Source: Earliella scabrosa
Lineage: Eukaryota > Basidiomycota > Agaricomycetes > Polyporales > Polyporaceae
Assembly (NCBI GenBank): GCA_022605405.1
Contig: JABYQQ010000009.1
Location: 1,240,001-1,304,000 of the forward strand
Length of the DNA: 64,000 nucleotides
Direction: 5' to 3'
Under the pieces are notes generated by a model, which made no database searches, was not told the origin of the DNA, and worked only from the letters and a program-made list of their open reading frames with translations. The translations under genes were made by a program, and so were the position numbers. Shown one piece after another: positions 54,101 through 64,000 of this stretch; within the stretch, counting starts at the first letter, position 1, and the number at the start of each line of letters is the position of its first letter.

Positions 54101-57100
54101 CATGGGCCATCTGTGACATTTGCTGACCACAACCCATCATAGCCAAGATCTCCGGACCCAGCTTTCTCAGGAGCGCGAATCCGTGCGACGGATTTCGTTG
54201 CAAAAGGACATCGAGCTCAAGGAGTTGCAGACCAAGGCTGAGAAGGCTGTATGTCGCTCTCTGGTGTCCAATCCGTTGAAAGGTAGCTGATGAAAATCTA
54301 CAGACGCAAGAGCTCAGCAAGACCCGCGAGTCACTCATTGCTGCAGAGACGAGCAAGAAGCACCTGGAAGAACGCGTCGAGCAATTGACACGACAACTTC
54401 AAGGAAACGAAGAGAAGCTTGCTGTGTACGAGCGGAGGGGCAGCACTGTCGTCAATGGCATCGCTCCTCGCGTGGACGATGACTCCTCTCGCGAGCAACA
54501 ACTAGAGGCCGAAGTCGCTGAACTTCGGTGAGTTCGTACTTACGCACGTACGGTTCGGAGCTAACTGGTGGACTCCAGCTCTGCTCTCAAGGTTGCCCAG
54601 GTTGATCTTGCTGCCGCGCGCAGTCATGTAGCGCAGTTCCAGGAAATCAGCCAGGCCAACGAGGCTGCTCTTGCTTCGTTGAACGCCACTCACGACGAGT
54701 ATCAGGCTTCTACGGAGGCTGAGCTAACCAGGCGACAGGTGCGTCTTCTTTTTTCGTGACTAGATCATGTTATTGATTCCCACCATCACCACAGTCCGAG
54801 ATCGATGCCCTCCAGGAGAGGCTTCTCCAGGCGGAGGGACGGATTGCTCAGCTCATCCAATCCAATACGGAGGTGCAACGTCAGTTCGACAGCGAACGTG
54901 CCGCATGGTTGAACGACAAGAAGACGTTGGAGGACACGATTGTGGACATGAGCACCTCGGCCCATTCCAGCCAGTCCGATCGTTCTACTTGGGAAGCGGA
55001 GATTAAGCAGCAAGAGGAGCGGGCGAAAGTGAGTGACATATTTGTAATATCGTTGCAAGCTCGAACTCACAGGATTTCTAGGCTGCCGAAGACCGTTACA
55101 CTCGAGAGGTTCTGGCTCATGCGGAATCGATCAAGTCCGTAGAAGACCTCAAGAAGAAGTTGTCTCAGAGCCAGACGGCGGCCCGGGAAGCTCGTGCAGC
55201 TGCCGAGACAGCTCAGGCTAAGCTCTCCAGCTCCGAGACCAGCTGGCAACAACAGCGTGAGGCATTGGACAAGGAGATCTCGGATTTGCAATCGCGGTAT
55301 GCCATTTGGTGACAGTGTCTATCGCATTCTGCTCACTTGTTTATCAGATGCAAGGATCTCAACGAGCAGAACAATCTGTTGCACCAGCACCTCGAATCCG
55401 TCAGCACTCACGCTGCTCGCATCAAGCAGGCGGCGACCTCTACTGCTGCAGACGCCGGTGACGCTGAGTCTGCAGACGATGCAGACACGAAGCTCACTGA
55501 GTTGCGTGCGCTGGTTACGTACCTCCGGAAGGAGAAGGAGATCATTGAACTCCAGCTCGAGCTCTCCAAGCAAGAGAACACTCGATTGAAGACGCAGATC
55601 GACCATGTCTCCCAGAATCTTGAGGAGACTCGCAAGGCTCTGTCAGATGTGAGTTAGTTCCGGATTGGAAATGTGTATGCAGCTCACGCCCAAGCTAGGA
55701 GCGAGAACGCGCTGTTCAAGCTGCTGTATCCGAGGCCGCGCATAACCAGCTTGCAGAGCAAATCAACCAGATTGCGATCCTTCGGGAGAGCAATGCAACC
55801 CTCCGTAGCGACTGCGACTCTTTCTCGAAGCGCGCTCGTCAACTTGAGGCAGAACTTCGCAAGATCACCGCAGAGCTTGAGCCGACTAAGGAGCAACTGC
55901 GTGTGGCACAAGCCGAGATCGAAGCCAAGGACCAGCAGATCGTCCTTCTCGAGAACGAGAGCCGAAGCTGGCAGGAGCGTAATGCTCAGTTGCTCACCAA
56001 GGTAAACCTTTGCAGCGTAAGTTATTGAAGATTCAGCTCACGGCGTTTGCAGTACGATCGCATCGACCCCACGGAGTTCCAGTCAGTCAAGGATGAGCTT
56101 GCAAAATTGCAGACGGAAGCGCAGGAGTTACAGGCAGCGGCGAACAAGGAGAAAGAGGCGCATCTTCAGAAGGTATGTAGCAGGTTTCCTTCATCTTATA
56201 GGCGAGATCTGACACTTGGATAGATCAAGGACCTCGAAGAGAGTCATCAGAAGATGAAACAGGTCATCAAGACGAACAACGAGCGCTCCAAGGGCCGGTT
56301 CGAGCGAGATGCCCAGGAGGTCGCGCGGCTCAACGAACTCAACACCCAATTGCAGACAACAGTTGACGCGCTCACGAAGGAGCTGGAGGAAGTGAAGGCG
56401 AGATCTCAAGAGGCTGCCGCCAGCGGTGCTTCAGTAGACCCCGCATTGGCTGAGGAATTGGAAGCTTTGCGCACTGAGAAGGCTAGCCTCGAACAACTCT
56501 TTGCGAAGGAACAGGCAGCGCATCTGGTCAGTTCGGCGCAAGTCAGCGAACAAGCTGCGACTCTCGTACGTGTTGACACGCCGTTCCGTCCAATTAGTAC
56601 TCATCCCACTTCATAGGACAAGCTCCGTGCGGAGCGGGACACTCTACTCGAGGAGAAAGCATCCTGGTCGACGACTGCGTCAACCGAGGTCCCTCCTGAC
56701 GTCACTGCTGCTCAGACTCAATGGCAGTCTGAGCGTGCGGAGCTCATCAAGGCCCGTGACGAAGCCAATGCTCGCGCTGAGGTACGCCTGGCTTTGTTGT
56801 GATCGCGACATGAGACACAACCGCATTCACAGGCCTTGAGCAAGCAGATCGCCAAGGCAAGTGAGGACGCTCAGAGTGCCCGCCTGGCTAGCGTACGTGT
56901 CATTTATGTCTCTCGTGGATTCACCCCGGCTGAACTCAGTAACAGGAGAAGTTCCAAATTCGCATACAGGAGATCTCGAAGGCGCGCATGGCGGAGAGCG
57001 AGCGGGCGGCCGCAGAACTGCAGAAGTTGCGCAATGAATTGCAGCAAGCCGCTTCGTCCTCGTCCTCATCGGGCCCCTCGGAAGAGACCATCAGCAAGCA

Positions 57101-57872
57101 TGCGGAAGAACTGCGTGCCTTGGAGGAGCGTCTTCTCAAGAAGCACGAGGAGGAACTGAAGGCGGCGCTTGAAGCTGCGAAGGCTTCCGCGTCTGCTCCT
57201 CCACCCGATACACAGGCTGCCATCGACGCGGCGTTGGCTGCATACAAGGAGCAGGTGAAGGAGGAACACACGAAGGCCATCGATGACGCCGTCGAGCGCG
57301 GACGTAAAGAAGCCGCTGCGCGCGCGAAACTCAAGGATCAACAACTGGTCAGGGCGCAGACGAGACTCCGTGAACTCGAAGCTCGTGTACAGCAGCTCGA
57401 GGGGGGTGGTATGACCGCATCCACCTCGGCGCCAGCAGCAACGGGTGCTGCTGCCCCTGCCGCGGAAGCTACTCCCCAACAGCCTGCAGCTGCCTCCCCT
57501 TCTACTTCCACCCCTCCTACCGCTGCCTCCCCCGTCACCGGCAAGGCTAGTCTTCCCACGAATCTTCCGCCCAAGCCAACTCCCGCACCTCGGCAGCCTG
57601 CTCGTGGGCGTGGTGTCCCAACTGGTCCGGCTAGAGGGTTCTCCATCAGAGGCGCTGCCCCGGGAGCGGGCGTCGGGCGAGGGGCCGCTGTGGCCGCTGC
57701 CGTCGATGCTGCCGCTGCCAGCGGCGGCGCTGCGACCGCAAAGCGCACTCGCGAAGGCGACGCTGCAGTCGACGACACCGCTGCGAAACGACAAAAGCAA
57801 GCCGAAGGCGGCAGCGTCCCTCCTGTAACCTTGCGTCGGAACCGTGTTGGGCCACCTCCTCCTACGTCATAG
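51123..57872 (+). CDS. Tpr/Mlp1-like nuclear pore basket protein
   Basis: About 18 exons, with 17 introns of roughly 50-70 bp that can each be placed with GT and AG ends, giving about 1,900 residues (yeast Mlp1 has 1,875). Nearly the whole protein is coiled coil: long heptad stretches such as ELEEARAEIQRKDIELDQAL, LREEIENQKQRAEEAEKRV and ELQLELSKQENTRLKTQI. The C-terminal 150 residues are instead low in structure, with APA-rich and RG-rich tracts and a basic AKRTREGD...AAKRQKQ region that can serve as a nuclear signal. This arrangement is typical of Tpr/Mlp proteins, which form the nuclear basket filaments and help mRNA quality control and export. A general coiled-coil protein of another kind is the alternative, but length and tail fit Mlp best. 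Confidence 0.8.
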
Positions 57873-58437
57873 ACTGACTCTCTCGTGTTGTTCTCCTTGC
57901 TGTGATCTCTTGCCCCCCATTGTATTTTTATATTGCGCATTGTCTGTCATTCATGTACACGTACATAGCATGGACGTATATCACCTAATTGGCATACCTT
58001 GGGCTCGTTGCCTGAGGAGAGCTTGCTCACCAGCCCCTGCGCGTCACCAAGTCTTGCGTTCAGGTCGAAAGTGAGTCTTTCCTCTATGGCATGTGCAGAT
58101 GCGGATATTCAACCGTGTTAGCAAGCTCATACAGGACAATTTGTATCAAATGTCACGTCAGAGGTCCCTCCAACCCACTGGTCCTGTATACCCAACCTTC
58201 ACAGGCAGAGATATGAACTCCGGTCGTTGACCTTCAAGACCCCAAGAGGACGCATGCCCGGTCTTCCATTCCATTCCAAGCTCATGTCGATGTGCATGGC
58301 GCTTAGATTGGTCCACTTATGCTGACTTGCCAAGCTCGTAGTCCAACCTCAGGGCCCTCATCATACTTTCACTGGTGGGTCTTGTACTCGAACGCTTGGG
58401 TCTCAAATACTCACGGCCTGCACAGTATCATCCCACC
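57873..58437. other. Intergenic, no gene seen
   Basis: 565 bp between the Tpr stop and the next start. The 3' end of Tpr has a TATTTTTATA-like A/T-rich stretch at 57924-57933. No gene is recognised. Confidence 0.45.
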
Positions 58438-60000
58438 ATGGATAGGCCACAGCAGCCCCTCTGGGTCATCATACAGGTCGACAATCCGAAAGGGCTGCAT
58501 CTATGGGCCAGCGATGGTCAGCAAGTCCTGAATACCACGCGCGGGGGCCAAAATGCTTCCTGTCGCCTGATGGTCGAAACCCAAGGGTTTCTCGACATCA
58601 CCTCCATACTGCTAGACAGTGCTGTCGCTGGCCTGCAAGACGCCTGCTACTACATCCTCGACGTGAACAATGTGCAGTTGGCCTTCTCGGGCGTCACCAG
58701 CCAGCAGCCGCTCTCGATCTCCCTGACCGTCGAGGGAGATGGTACATTCTCCGCATCTGTGAGTACTAGTCAACCATCCGACCCGGTTGTCCAGTCCGGC
58801 CCCTCTGGAGCCATGACGATCACCGGGTCCTTCAAGTCCTTCCCCCACATCTCCGCAGAGGACGCGCAGTACCTCGCCAAGATGATCGCCGCAAAGTACG
58901 TCCCGTACCAGCACGTACCCGACGAACGGGGCAAAACCGACGACGAGATCCGCACCCTCGGCGCGCGCCTCTTTCCCTGGACCCCTTACAGTTACCAGCT
59001 CGCGATGGCCACATACGACTGGACCACCGCGTCCTTCACGCGCATGGTGCTCATGGAGGTCTTCCGGTACACCTCTGTCCCCTCCTTCCCGCTCGACCGC
59101 GCGAGCATCGCGCGCGTGATCTGGCTCTCTAACTGGGGCACGTACTGCCCCTCGGACGCGACCTACATGAACTCGTTCATGATGCAGCCCGCCGCCTCGG
59201 AACCGGACGTCGCTCAGCAGCTCTCCGTGGTCGCGCCCGACCTCCAGCACTTCAGCGCGGTCGAGAACCGGCTGCTCGCCGCTGCCGTCCGCGCGCTCCC
59301 GCGCACCTGCACGCTCGCCACGCCCTACCTGTTCAGCGGCCAGGTCGACATCTACCAGATGGGCACGAGCCGGTTCGGGATCGAGACGCTCGAGTGCCCG
59401 GCGAACGCGGGCCCGGTCGGCGCACCGCTCGAGGTGCAGTTCGCCGCCGCGGCCGCGACGTTTCTTGCGCCGGGCGCGGTCGTGACGACGAAGATGGTCT
59501 GGGCGTTCACGGACACGGAGGCGGACGCGCTGCACTACTCGAACGGGATTTTGCTCGTCCTGCACGCGTCGGGGAGCCGCGGCCTCGACGCGCTCGTCTG
59601 GGAGCGCGCGGTGTACATCACCGCGCTCTCGGACGGGCCGGAGAAGACGGAGTACCTCTGTCCGCCGGGGACGGCCTTCCGCGTGCTGGACGTTCGTCCT
59701 GGGCAGGACGTGCAGGTCGTCGAGCTGGAGATAGCTGCGCCTGCGATTTCGGAGGACGGGCGCGAGGCTGCAAAGGGAAGGTTCTCTCTCCGAGACAAGA
59801 CGGCTCCCCGGACGATGCCCATGTTGGAGACCGCTGTCGCGCATGACTCCATTGGGGCGGACACGGCGAAGATGGCGCGACGGCAGGTCATCCCTGCCCT
59901 GGACCAGATCCCACGGGGTGTTGGACCCAGCACAGACCATGTGGCGGCGAGGCGTACTAGAGGAAGGTGGTGCCGCTGTGCCCGGGATCATCAAGCGTAA
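58438..60000 (+). CDS. Intronless unknown protein, possibly ADP-ribosyltransferase-like at its end
   Basis: The ATG at 58438 lies in a good context (CCACCATGG) and opens a single frame of 520 codons plus stop. No signal peptide. The N-terminal 120 residues look like a beta-rich domain (WVIIQVDNPKGLHLW, DACYYILDVNNVQLAFSG). A helical middle follows (ARLFPWTPYSYQLAMATYDW, SIARVIWLSNWGTYCPSDAT). The C-terminal part has TPYLFSGQVDIYQMG, then YSNGILLVLHASG and VYITALSDGPEKTEYLCPPG. The last pattern (a strand, then E-x-x-L/Y-x-PPGTxF) recalls the end of R-S-E ADP-ribosyltransferases. An E-x-E pair is not evident, so the activity is doubtful. Similar unnamed proteins are, to my memory, common in Agaricomycetes. 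Single-exon structure beside an 18-exon neighbour hints at a separate origin. Confidence 0.6.
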   Translation: MDRPQQPLWVIIQVDNPKGLHLWASDGQQVLNTTRGGQNASCRLMVETQGFLDITSILLDSAVAGLQDACYYILDVNNVQLAFSGVTSQQPLSISLTVEGDGTFSASVSTSQPSDPVVQSGPSGAMTITGSFKSFPHISAEDAQYLAKMIAAKYVPYQHVPDERGKTDDEIRTLGARLFPWTPYSYQLAMATYDWTTASFTRMVLMEVFRYTSVPSFPLDRASIARVIWLSNWGTYCPSDATYMNSFMMQPAASEPDVAQQLSVVAPDLQHFSAVENRLLAAAVRALPRTCTLATPYLFSGQVDIYQMGTSRFGIETLECPANAGPVGAPLEVQFAAAAATFLAPGAVVTTKMVWAFTDTEADALHYSNGILLVLHASGSRGLDALVWERAVYITALSDGPEKTEYLCPPGTAFRVLDVRPGQDVQVVELEIAAPAISEDGREAAKGRFSLRDKTAPRTMPMLETAVAHDSIGADTAKMARRQVIPALDQIPRGVGPSTDHVAARRTRGRWCRCARDHQA

Positions 60001-60412
60001 ACGTTGCCCCATTCAAACGAGTCTCTGGGCGGCGGCGAGTGCAGACGGGCGAGGCCGCGATTCACATGAAATGTCCTACCTACATATTCTACGCCCAGAG
60101 TCGTCGACTGAGAGGGAACAGATACGAGGTACGATACTTACGCTCGAAGCGGCCCGTGCCTGGTGGTCGCAACGGGCTGAGAGTGCCAGTGGGCACCCAA
60201 CATACTTATGGTATGGTATGGCCGTATGAGTGCACGCACAGAGAGCAACAAAAAGATCATCATCGTACAAATACAGCAGCATCGCGCACAAGCTAATTAC
60301 AACTCAAGTCAAGTCATCACAAGTCATCATCGGATGCAGCACCAAGTCCGCGCATCCCCAAGCCATGCCAATATGCAGCAGCCCTGCAACAACCCTCCTC
60401 CAATGCACAGCA
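60001..60412. other. Convergent 3' intergenic space
   Basis: 412 bp between the unknown protein's stop and the stop of the transporter. No gene is seen. Tandem CAAGTCATCA units occur at about 60309-60328. Confidence 0.4.
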
Positions 60413-62985
60413 TCACACCGGCTCAGGCGTCGCCCGCTTCTCGTCCATAACCTGCACGCTCGTCGGGCGCGACCCGTCCTCTCCCCGCTCGCGCGTCTCC
60501 GGCCCCCCACTGGTGCCATCATCCGCCTCCTCATCGCGCCCGCCGCCCTCCTCGAACGCGGTCTTGTGCTTCTCAAAGTGCGACCCATAGTTCTCCGGGC
60601 CAATCACGGTCACGAAGAGCACGAACGCGGCGACGACGCCGATCAGGATCCCCTGCACCGTCGCGTAGTCGGACACCTCGCGCGGCTGCCCGTCCCGGTC
60701 CGTCACGGTCGTGTGCAGGTTCGCTGCCCCGGCTGTTTTGCGTGTGTGTGTGTGTGTCGTTTTTGGTTTTTTTTGGGGGGGGAGGCGGGAGAAGAGGAGA
60801 AGGGGAAGGGGAGGGGGTGCGAGTACGTGTACGTGTACGTGTGCGGATGGACCGATGGGGCGAGGGGTGGGAGGGTAAACGGAAACGAGGGTAGGGGACA
60901 AGGGAGTAAGGGAGGGAAGTAGGGAAGGTGCGCAGATCCCGTTAGAAGATCGTGACGGCATTAGAAGGAACGGAGATCACTCACTGGCTTCGATCTGTGC
61001 GGACGCGGACGAGACCATCTGGACGCCCGCAGGAGCGCATATAGCCAGTCAGCACACTGTCTCTCTCTCTGGGGGGACGATCGTCGAGCGGCCACTCACG
61101 TTACCGAGCTGGTATGCGACCCCAGGGAAGGTCGCGCGGAACGCCGGCGGAGAGATTTCCGCGAGCTGGATGGGAATCTGCGTGCAGGAAGGGGGGGGAG
61201 GGGGAGAGGAAGAGACGGGGAGAACGGGGAGGTCAGGAACCGTTCTGTGACAAAGAACCCGCACGGGGTAAACATTGATACGTACGACGCCCCATGCGCC
61301 CTGGACGCCGAACTGGATGCAGAAGGCACCCGCGGCGAGAGCGCTGAAACTCGTCGGCAGGATCCACAGCGGGATAAATGCTGCAGCGAAGTCGAGTGAG
61401 TATATGCGCGCGCGTTCCTGAAGCGCGTGATGACAGACCGCCGACGAGACACACGAAGATGCTAATGGAAGACGACGAAGGAAGGGTCAGCAGACTGGGT
61501 GCAGCCGTACGCAAGTGGGAGCCGACGTACATGATAGTGAGGCGACGGCCGATGTACTGCGACACCCATCCGGCAATCGCGCCTCCACTGCGGCCCAAAG
61601 CTCAGGAACCTTCCGGGAACGATGAGGTACATGAAAACTAAAACTCACGCAATAGCACCCTAGAAAGGAGCGCGAACGTAAAACAGACGAACGGAAGGCC
61701 ATGCGGGGACGCGACTCACGCAGTTTCCAATAATAGTCGCGATCGTAGCGTCGTGGTCGGTGAAGAGCTTCGCGTCTCTCAGGTACGTGGGGTAGAGGTC
61801 CTGCGATCCGTGCGAGAGGAAGTTGAAGCCTGCGACGTTCAGTCCCGTATCAGCCTCCCACGTTCCACAGTGACGCAATCCGCAACCGCGCGCGCCTGGC
61901 CCGACTCGCGCGACGCGCTGGCTGCGATTGTGATGTGGGCGGACACACGCACCGGTCATGAGGAGCACGGCGTAGATGCAGAGGATCCAGTGGCGCTTGA
62001 GCATCTCCCAAGTCTCGTGCAGGAAGATCCTGGTCTTCTTGGACGTGGAGCCACCGCGGGCGCGCTCGGCCGCCTTCGCGCGAAGGAAGACTTCGCTCTC
62101 AGGAAGCAAGAGCCGCACGAAGGCAGAGAAGGCAGACAGGCCAGAAGCCGTCCAGAATAGCGAGCGCCAGGTCGTCGCGGTGTCCGGGACGAGGGTGAGG
62201 TTGATGACGGCGGCGAGGAGGTAGCCGACGGCGTATCCTTGCTGGAGGACGCCGGACGCGAGACCGCGTACTTCGACGGGCAGATTTTCGAGCGCGGTGG
62301 AGGCGGCGAGGCCCCATATGCCGCCCATGCCGATGCCGAAGAGGGAGCGGACAGCAAGGAACTCCTTGTACGTGTTGACGAAGCCGGAGCCGAGTTCAAG
62401 AACGGCGATGAGGACGAGGTTCGCGACGAGCGGCCATTTTCGTCCGAAGCGGTCAGAGATGATGCCGAAGAGGACCTGCGCAGGGGGGCATGTCAATTAT
62501 ACTCGTGAACAGGGCGAGATGGGCGACTCACAGCGCCGGCAGAGCGGAAGAGAAGAGTGAGCGTGATGGCGGTCGTCTGTGCGGACACCGAGTGTGAGCG
62601 GGGGCACGTGGGGCTCCGAGTGGACGGGGGGCGGGACGTACAATGTCATGAGTGTCCCTGTTGAACTGCTCGCCGAGGCGGGACACGCTGAGGGAGACGG
62701 AGAAGAAGTCGACGGCGTCGCAGGTCCATGCGAGCCAGCTGTTTTGGAGAGTATACGCGTTGTGGGCGCAGGCCAAGAGATGGGGACGAGATCAGTCGCG
62801 ATCGGGAGCAAGGGCGCGGCGATGGAGACGGACGCGGCGCCAAGGAGAAGAGAGAGGTTAGACGTACCCCGACCAGAAGTGGCCCCACTGGACCCAGGTG
62901 AGGCTCGCGAGGACCTCGAGCAGCGGGCGGCCCTCTGCGCGCTGTTCGCGGCGGGGGACGAGGTTGCGTATGAAGTAGGGAGCCA
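60413..62985 (-). CDS. JEN-type monocarboxylate transporter (MFS)
   Basis: Multi-exon gene from the ATG at 62985 (MAPYFIRNLVP) to the stop at 60413. It moves lactate, pyruvate or similar acids with protons across the plasma membrane. Marks in order: WLAWTCDAVDFFSVSLS in the first membrane helix; the MFS signature loop ISDRFGRKWPLV; RSLFGIGMGGIWGLAASTAL; GLASGVLQQGYAVGYLLAA; LPESEVF; FNFLSHGSQDLYPTYL, the family's NxxSHxxQDxxPT motif intact; GWVSQYIGRRLTIM; PIQLAEISPPAFRATFPG; and a C-terminal ENYGSHFEKHKTAFEEG followed by a charged tail. At least seven introns interrupt it, one of which holds long GT, T and G tracts. TATA-like AAATATAA lies about 80 bp upstream. Confidence 0.9.
60741..60783 (+). 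repeat. GT/T/G simple-sequence tract in a transporter intron
   Basis: A run of GT repeats followed by poly-T and poly-G within an intron of the JEN-type gene. A GTACGT-type repeat follows at about 60823-60843. Confidence 0.7.
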
Positions 62986-64000
62986 TCGCACGCAGGAGCA
63001 GGAGCAGGCAGGAGAGGGAAGGATCCACGCTCGACCCTCGCGCCGCCCTCTCCCAGTCCTGCTTATATTTGCTCGAGCCCTGCCTGCACGGACGCCCCGG
63101 ACGCAGGCCGGCCATCTCCTCCATTCCGATCTCTCTGATGGACCCGGCCGACGCGTCTTCCATCCGTTTACCCCCACTCCCGTACACGCGTGCGACCCTG
63201 CGTCCGGGGCCCTGCGGGGCCCCACTTCGCCCGCTCCATCCCCGACCCTCGGCCGACCGCGCGCCCTGCCAGTCGGCATTCGTTTCCGCCTCGTCGTCCG
63301 CCGCGTCCTCCGACTATGCACGACCGCCACCTCCAGGCCGTCGGGACTCGCTCGAGTGGCCCGGCTCAACCCGCGCCCCGCCCGACAGGCTTCCGATTCG
63401 GAATCCGGGCGGACTCCGCCGCCGCAGAACGCGCACCGGGAGCCTGACGTCCAGCGCGTCCATCTTTCCGGCAATCCACTGCACTCAATAATCAATATTG
63501 CACCTCGTCTCACGCGCTCCTATCAGTTCAATCGCGTCACCTCTCAGCTTAGCGAAAGACGCCGTACATGTCCGTCAGTCACCTGCACGCCCATGTCAAC
63601 TTTCTCCCCCGCGCCGTCGACGCCTTGAGGACAGAGGCTGCGCAGGTCGTCTGACTCGTCTCTTCCGTCACACCAGCTGCTTAGCCGTCCTGCGCCCATG
63701 TCGGGAACGAGGTCCGGTCCATTGACAGGGAGCGCATACCGAATCGTCCTGATGTGGTTATGCCCCGCTCAGGCGCCCCCCGATTGGAGCCTTTGCGCAT
63801 TCCGTCTCTGGCCGGCAGCGCCCCTTCCCATGCCTCGGCGCCATCGCTCCGAGCCTCCGGTCGCCCGGGGCCTTCGAACTTCCTCAAAGTGGCGCGAGAG
63901 GTACCATCGCGGGCTCCGCTGCAGCGGAATGTGGACGCTCGTTCTGCACTTACCGCCGTACGGGTCCTGTTAGCGTTTCGCCGAGATGGCGAGCTCCAGC
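62986..64000. other. Upstream region of the JEN-type gene, no gene supported
   Basis: About 1 kb at the right edge. It holds the transporter's promoter. Open frames are present on both strands (for example 63190-63447 plus), but they are GC-driven and show no family. A partial gene could start beyond the window. Confidence 0.45.
63063..63070 (-). promoter_or_regulatory. TATA box of the JEN-type transporter
   Basis: AAATATAA on the minus strand, about 80 bp before the ATG at 62985, inside GC-rich sequence. Confidence 0.5.

Overview
The window is nuclear DNA of a filamentous basidiomycete, most likely an Agaricomycete of the polypore type. The signs are GC-rich sequence, many phase-consistent spliceosomal introns of about 50-70 bp with GTRNGT donors and CTRAY branch sites, single genes rather than operons, a KDZ-family DNA transposase, and lineage-specific families that I recognise from white-rot fungi. 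The species cannot be named from the sequence. All gene models are hand-spliced. Models with matching phases and family motifs (RanGAP, PPCDC, DUF3605, GH92, DCAF4-like, Mob1, Tpr/Mlp, JEN-type carrier) are strong; the rest are graded by confidence.

Layout. 0-0.7 kb: a small unknown gene (minus strand) that recurs inverted at 20.6-21.1 kb. 0.7-10.8 kb: a long gene-poor stretch with a degraded tandem duplication at 2.6-3.5 kb and one probable small secreted protein exon near 8.3 kb. 10.8-20.4 kb: a housekeeping block with a SAC3/GANP-like protein, phosphopantothenoylcysteine decarboxylase (CoA synthesis), RanGAP (Ran GTPase cycle), a DUF3605 protein and a secreted GH92 alpha-mannosidase. 21-43.5 kb: an accessory region with a cysteine-rich secreted protein, a Crinkler/RHS-like nuclease relic, a palindromic minisatellite, a KDZ transposase, an F-box protein, a long unknown multi-exon gene, a zinc-binding lineage-specific protein, tandem repeats, and an atypical homeodomain protein. 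Several genes here carry apparent one-base frameshifts. 44-63 kb: a second housekeeping block with an amino-acid-transporter-like membrane protein, a DCAF4-like WD40 protein, Mob1, a Tpr/Mlp nuclear-basket protein, a 520-residue unknown protein with a possible ADP-ribosyltransferase-like C-terminus, and a JEN-type monocarboxylate transporter.

How they relate. The housekeeping genes are independent units, several in divergent pairs sharing short promoters (PPCDC/RanGAP, DUF3605/GH92, Mob1/Tpr). RanGAP and Tpr both serve nucleocytoplasmic transport, and the SAC3-like protein may act in mRNA export, but nothing in the sequence shows co-regulation. The accessory middle is the part worth pursuing. 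It combines a nearly complete transposase, two repeat families that recur about 15 kb apart, a short inverted repeat pair 16.5 kb apart, and several unknown lineage-specific genes. It could be one large cargo-bearing insertion or simply a repeat-rich, fast-evolving interval; the sequence alone does not decide.
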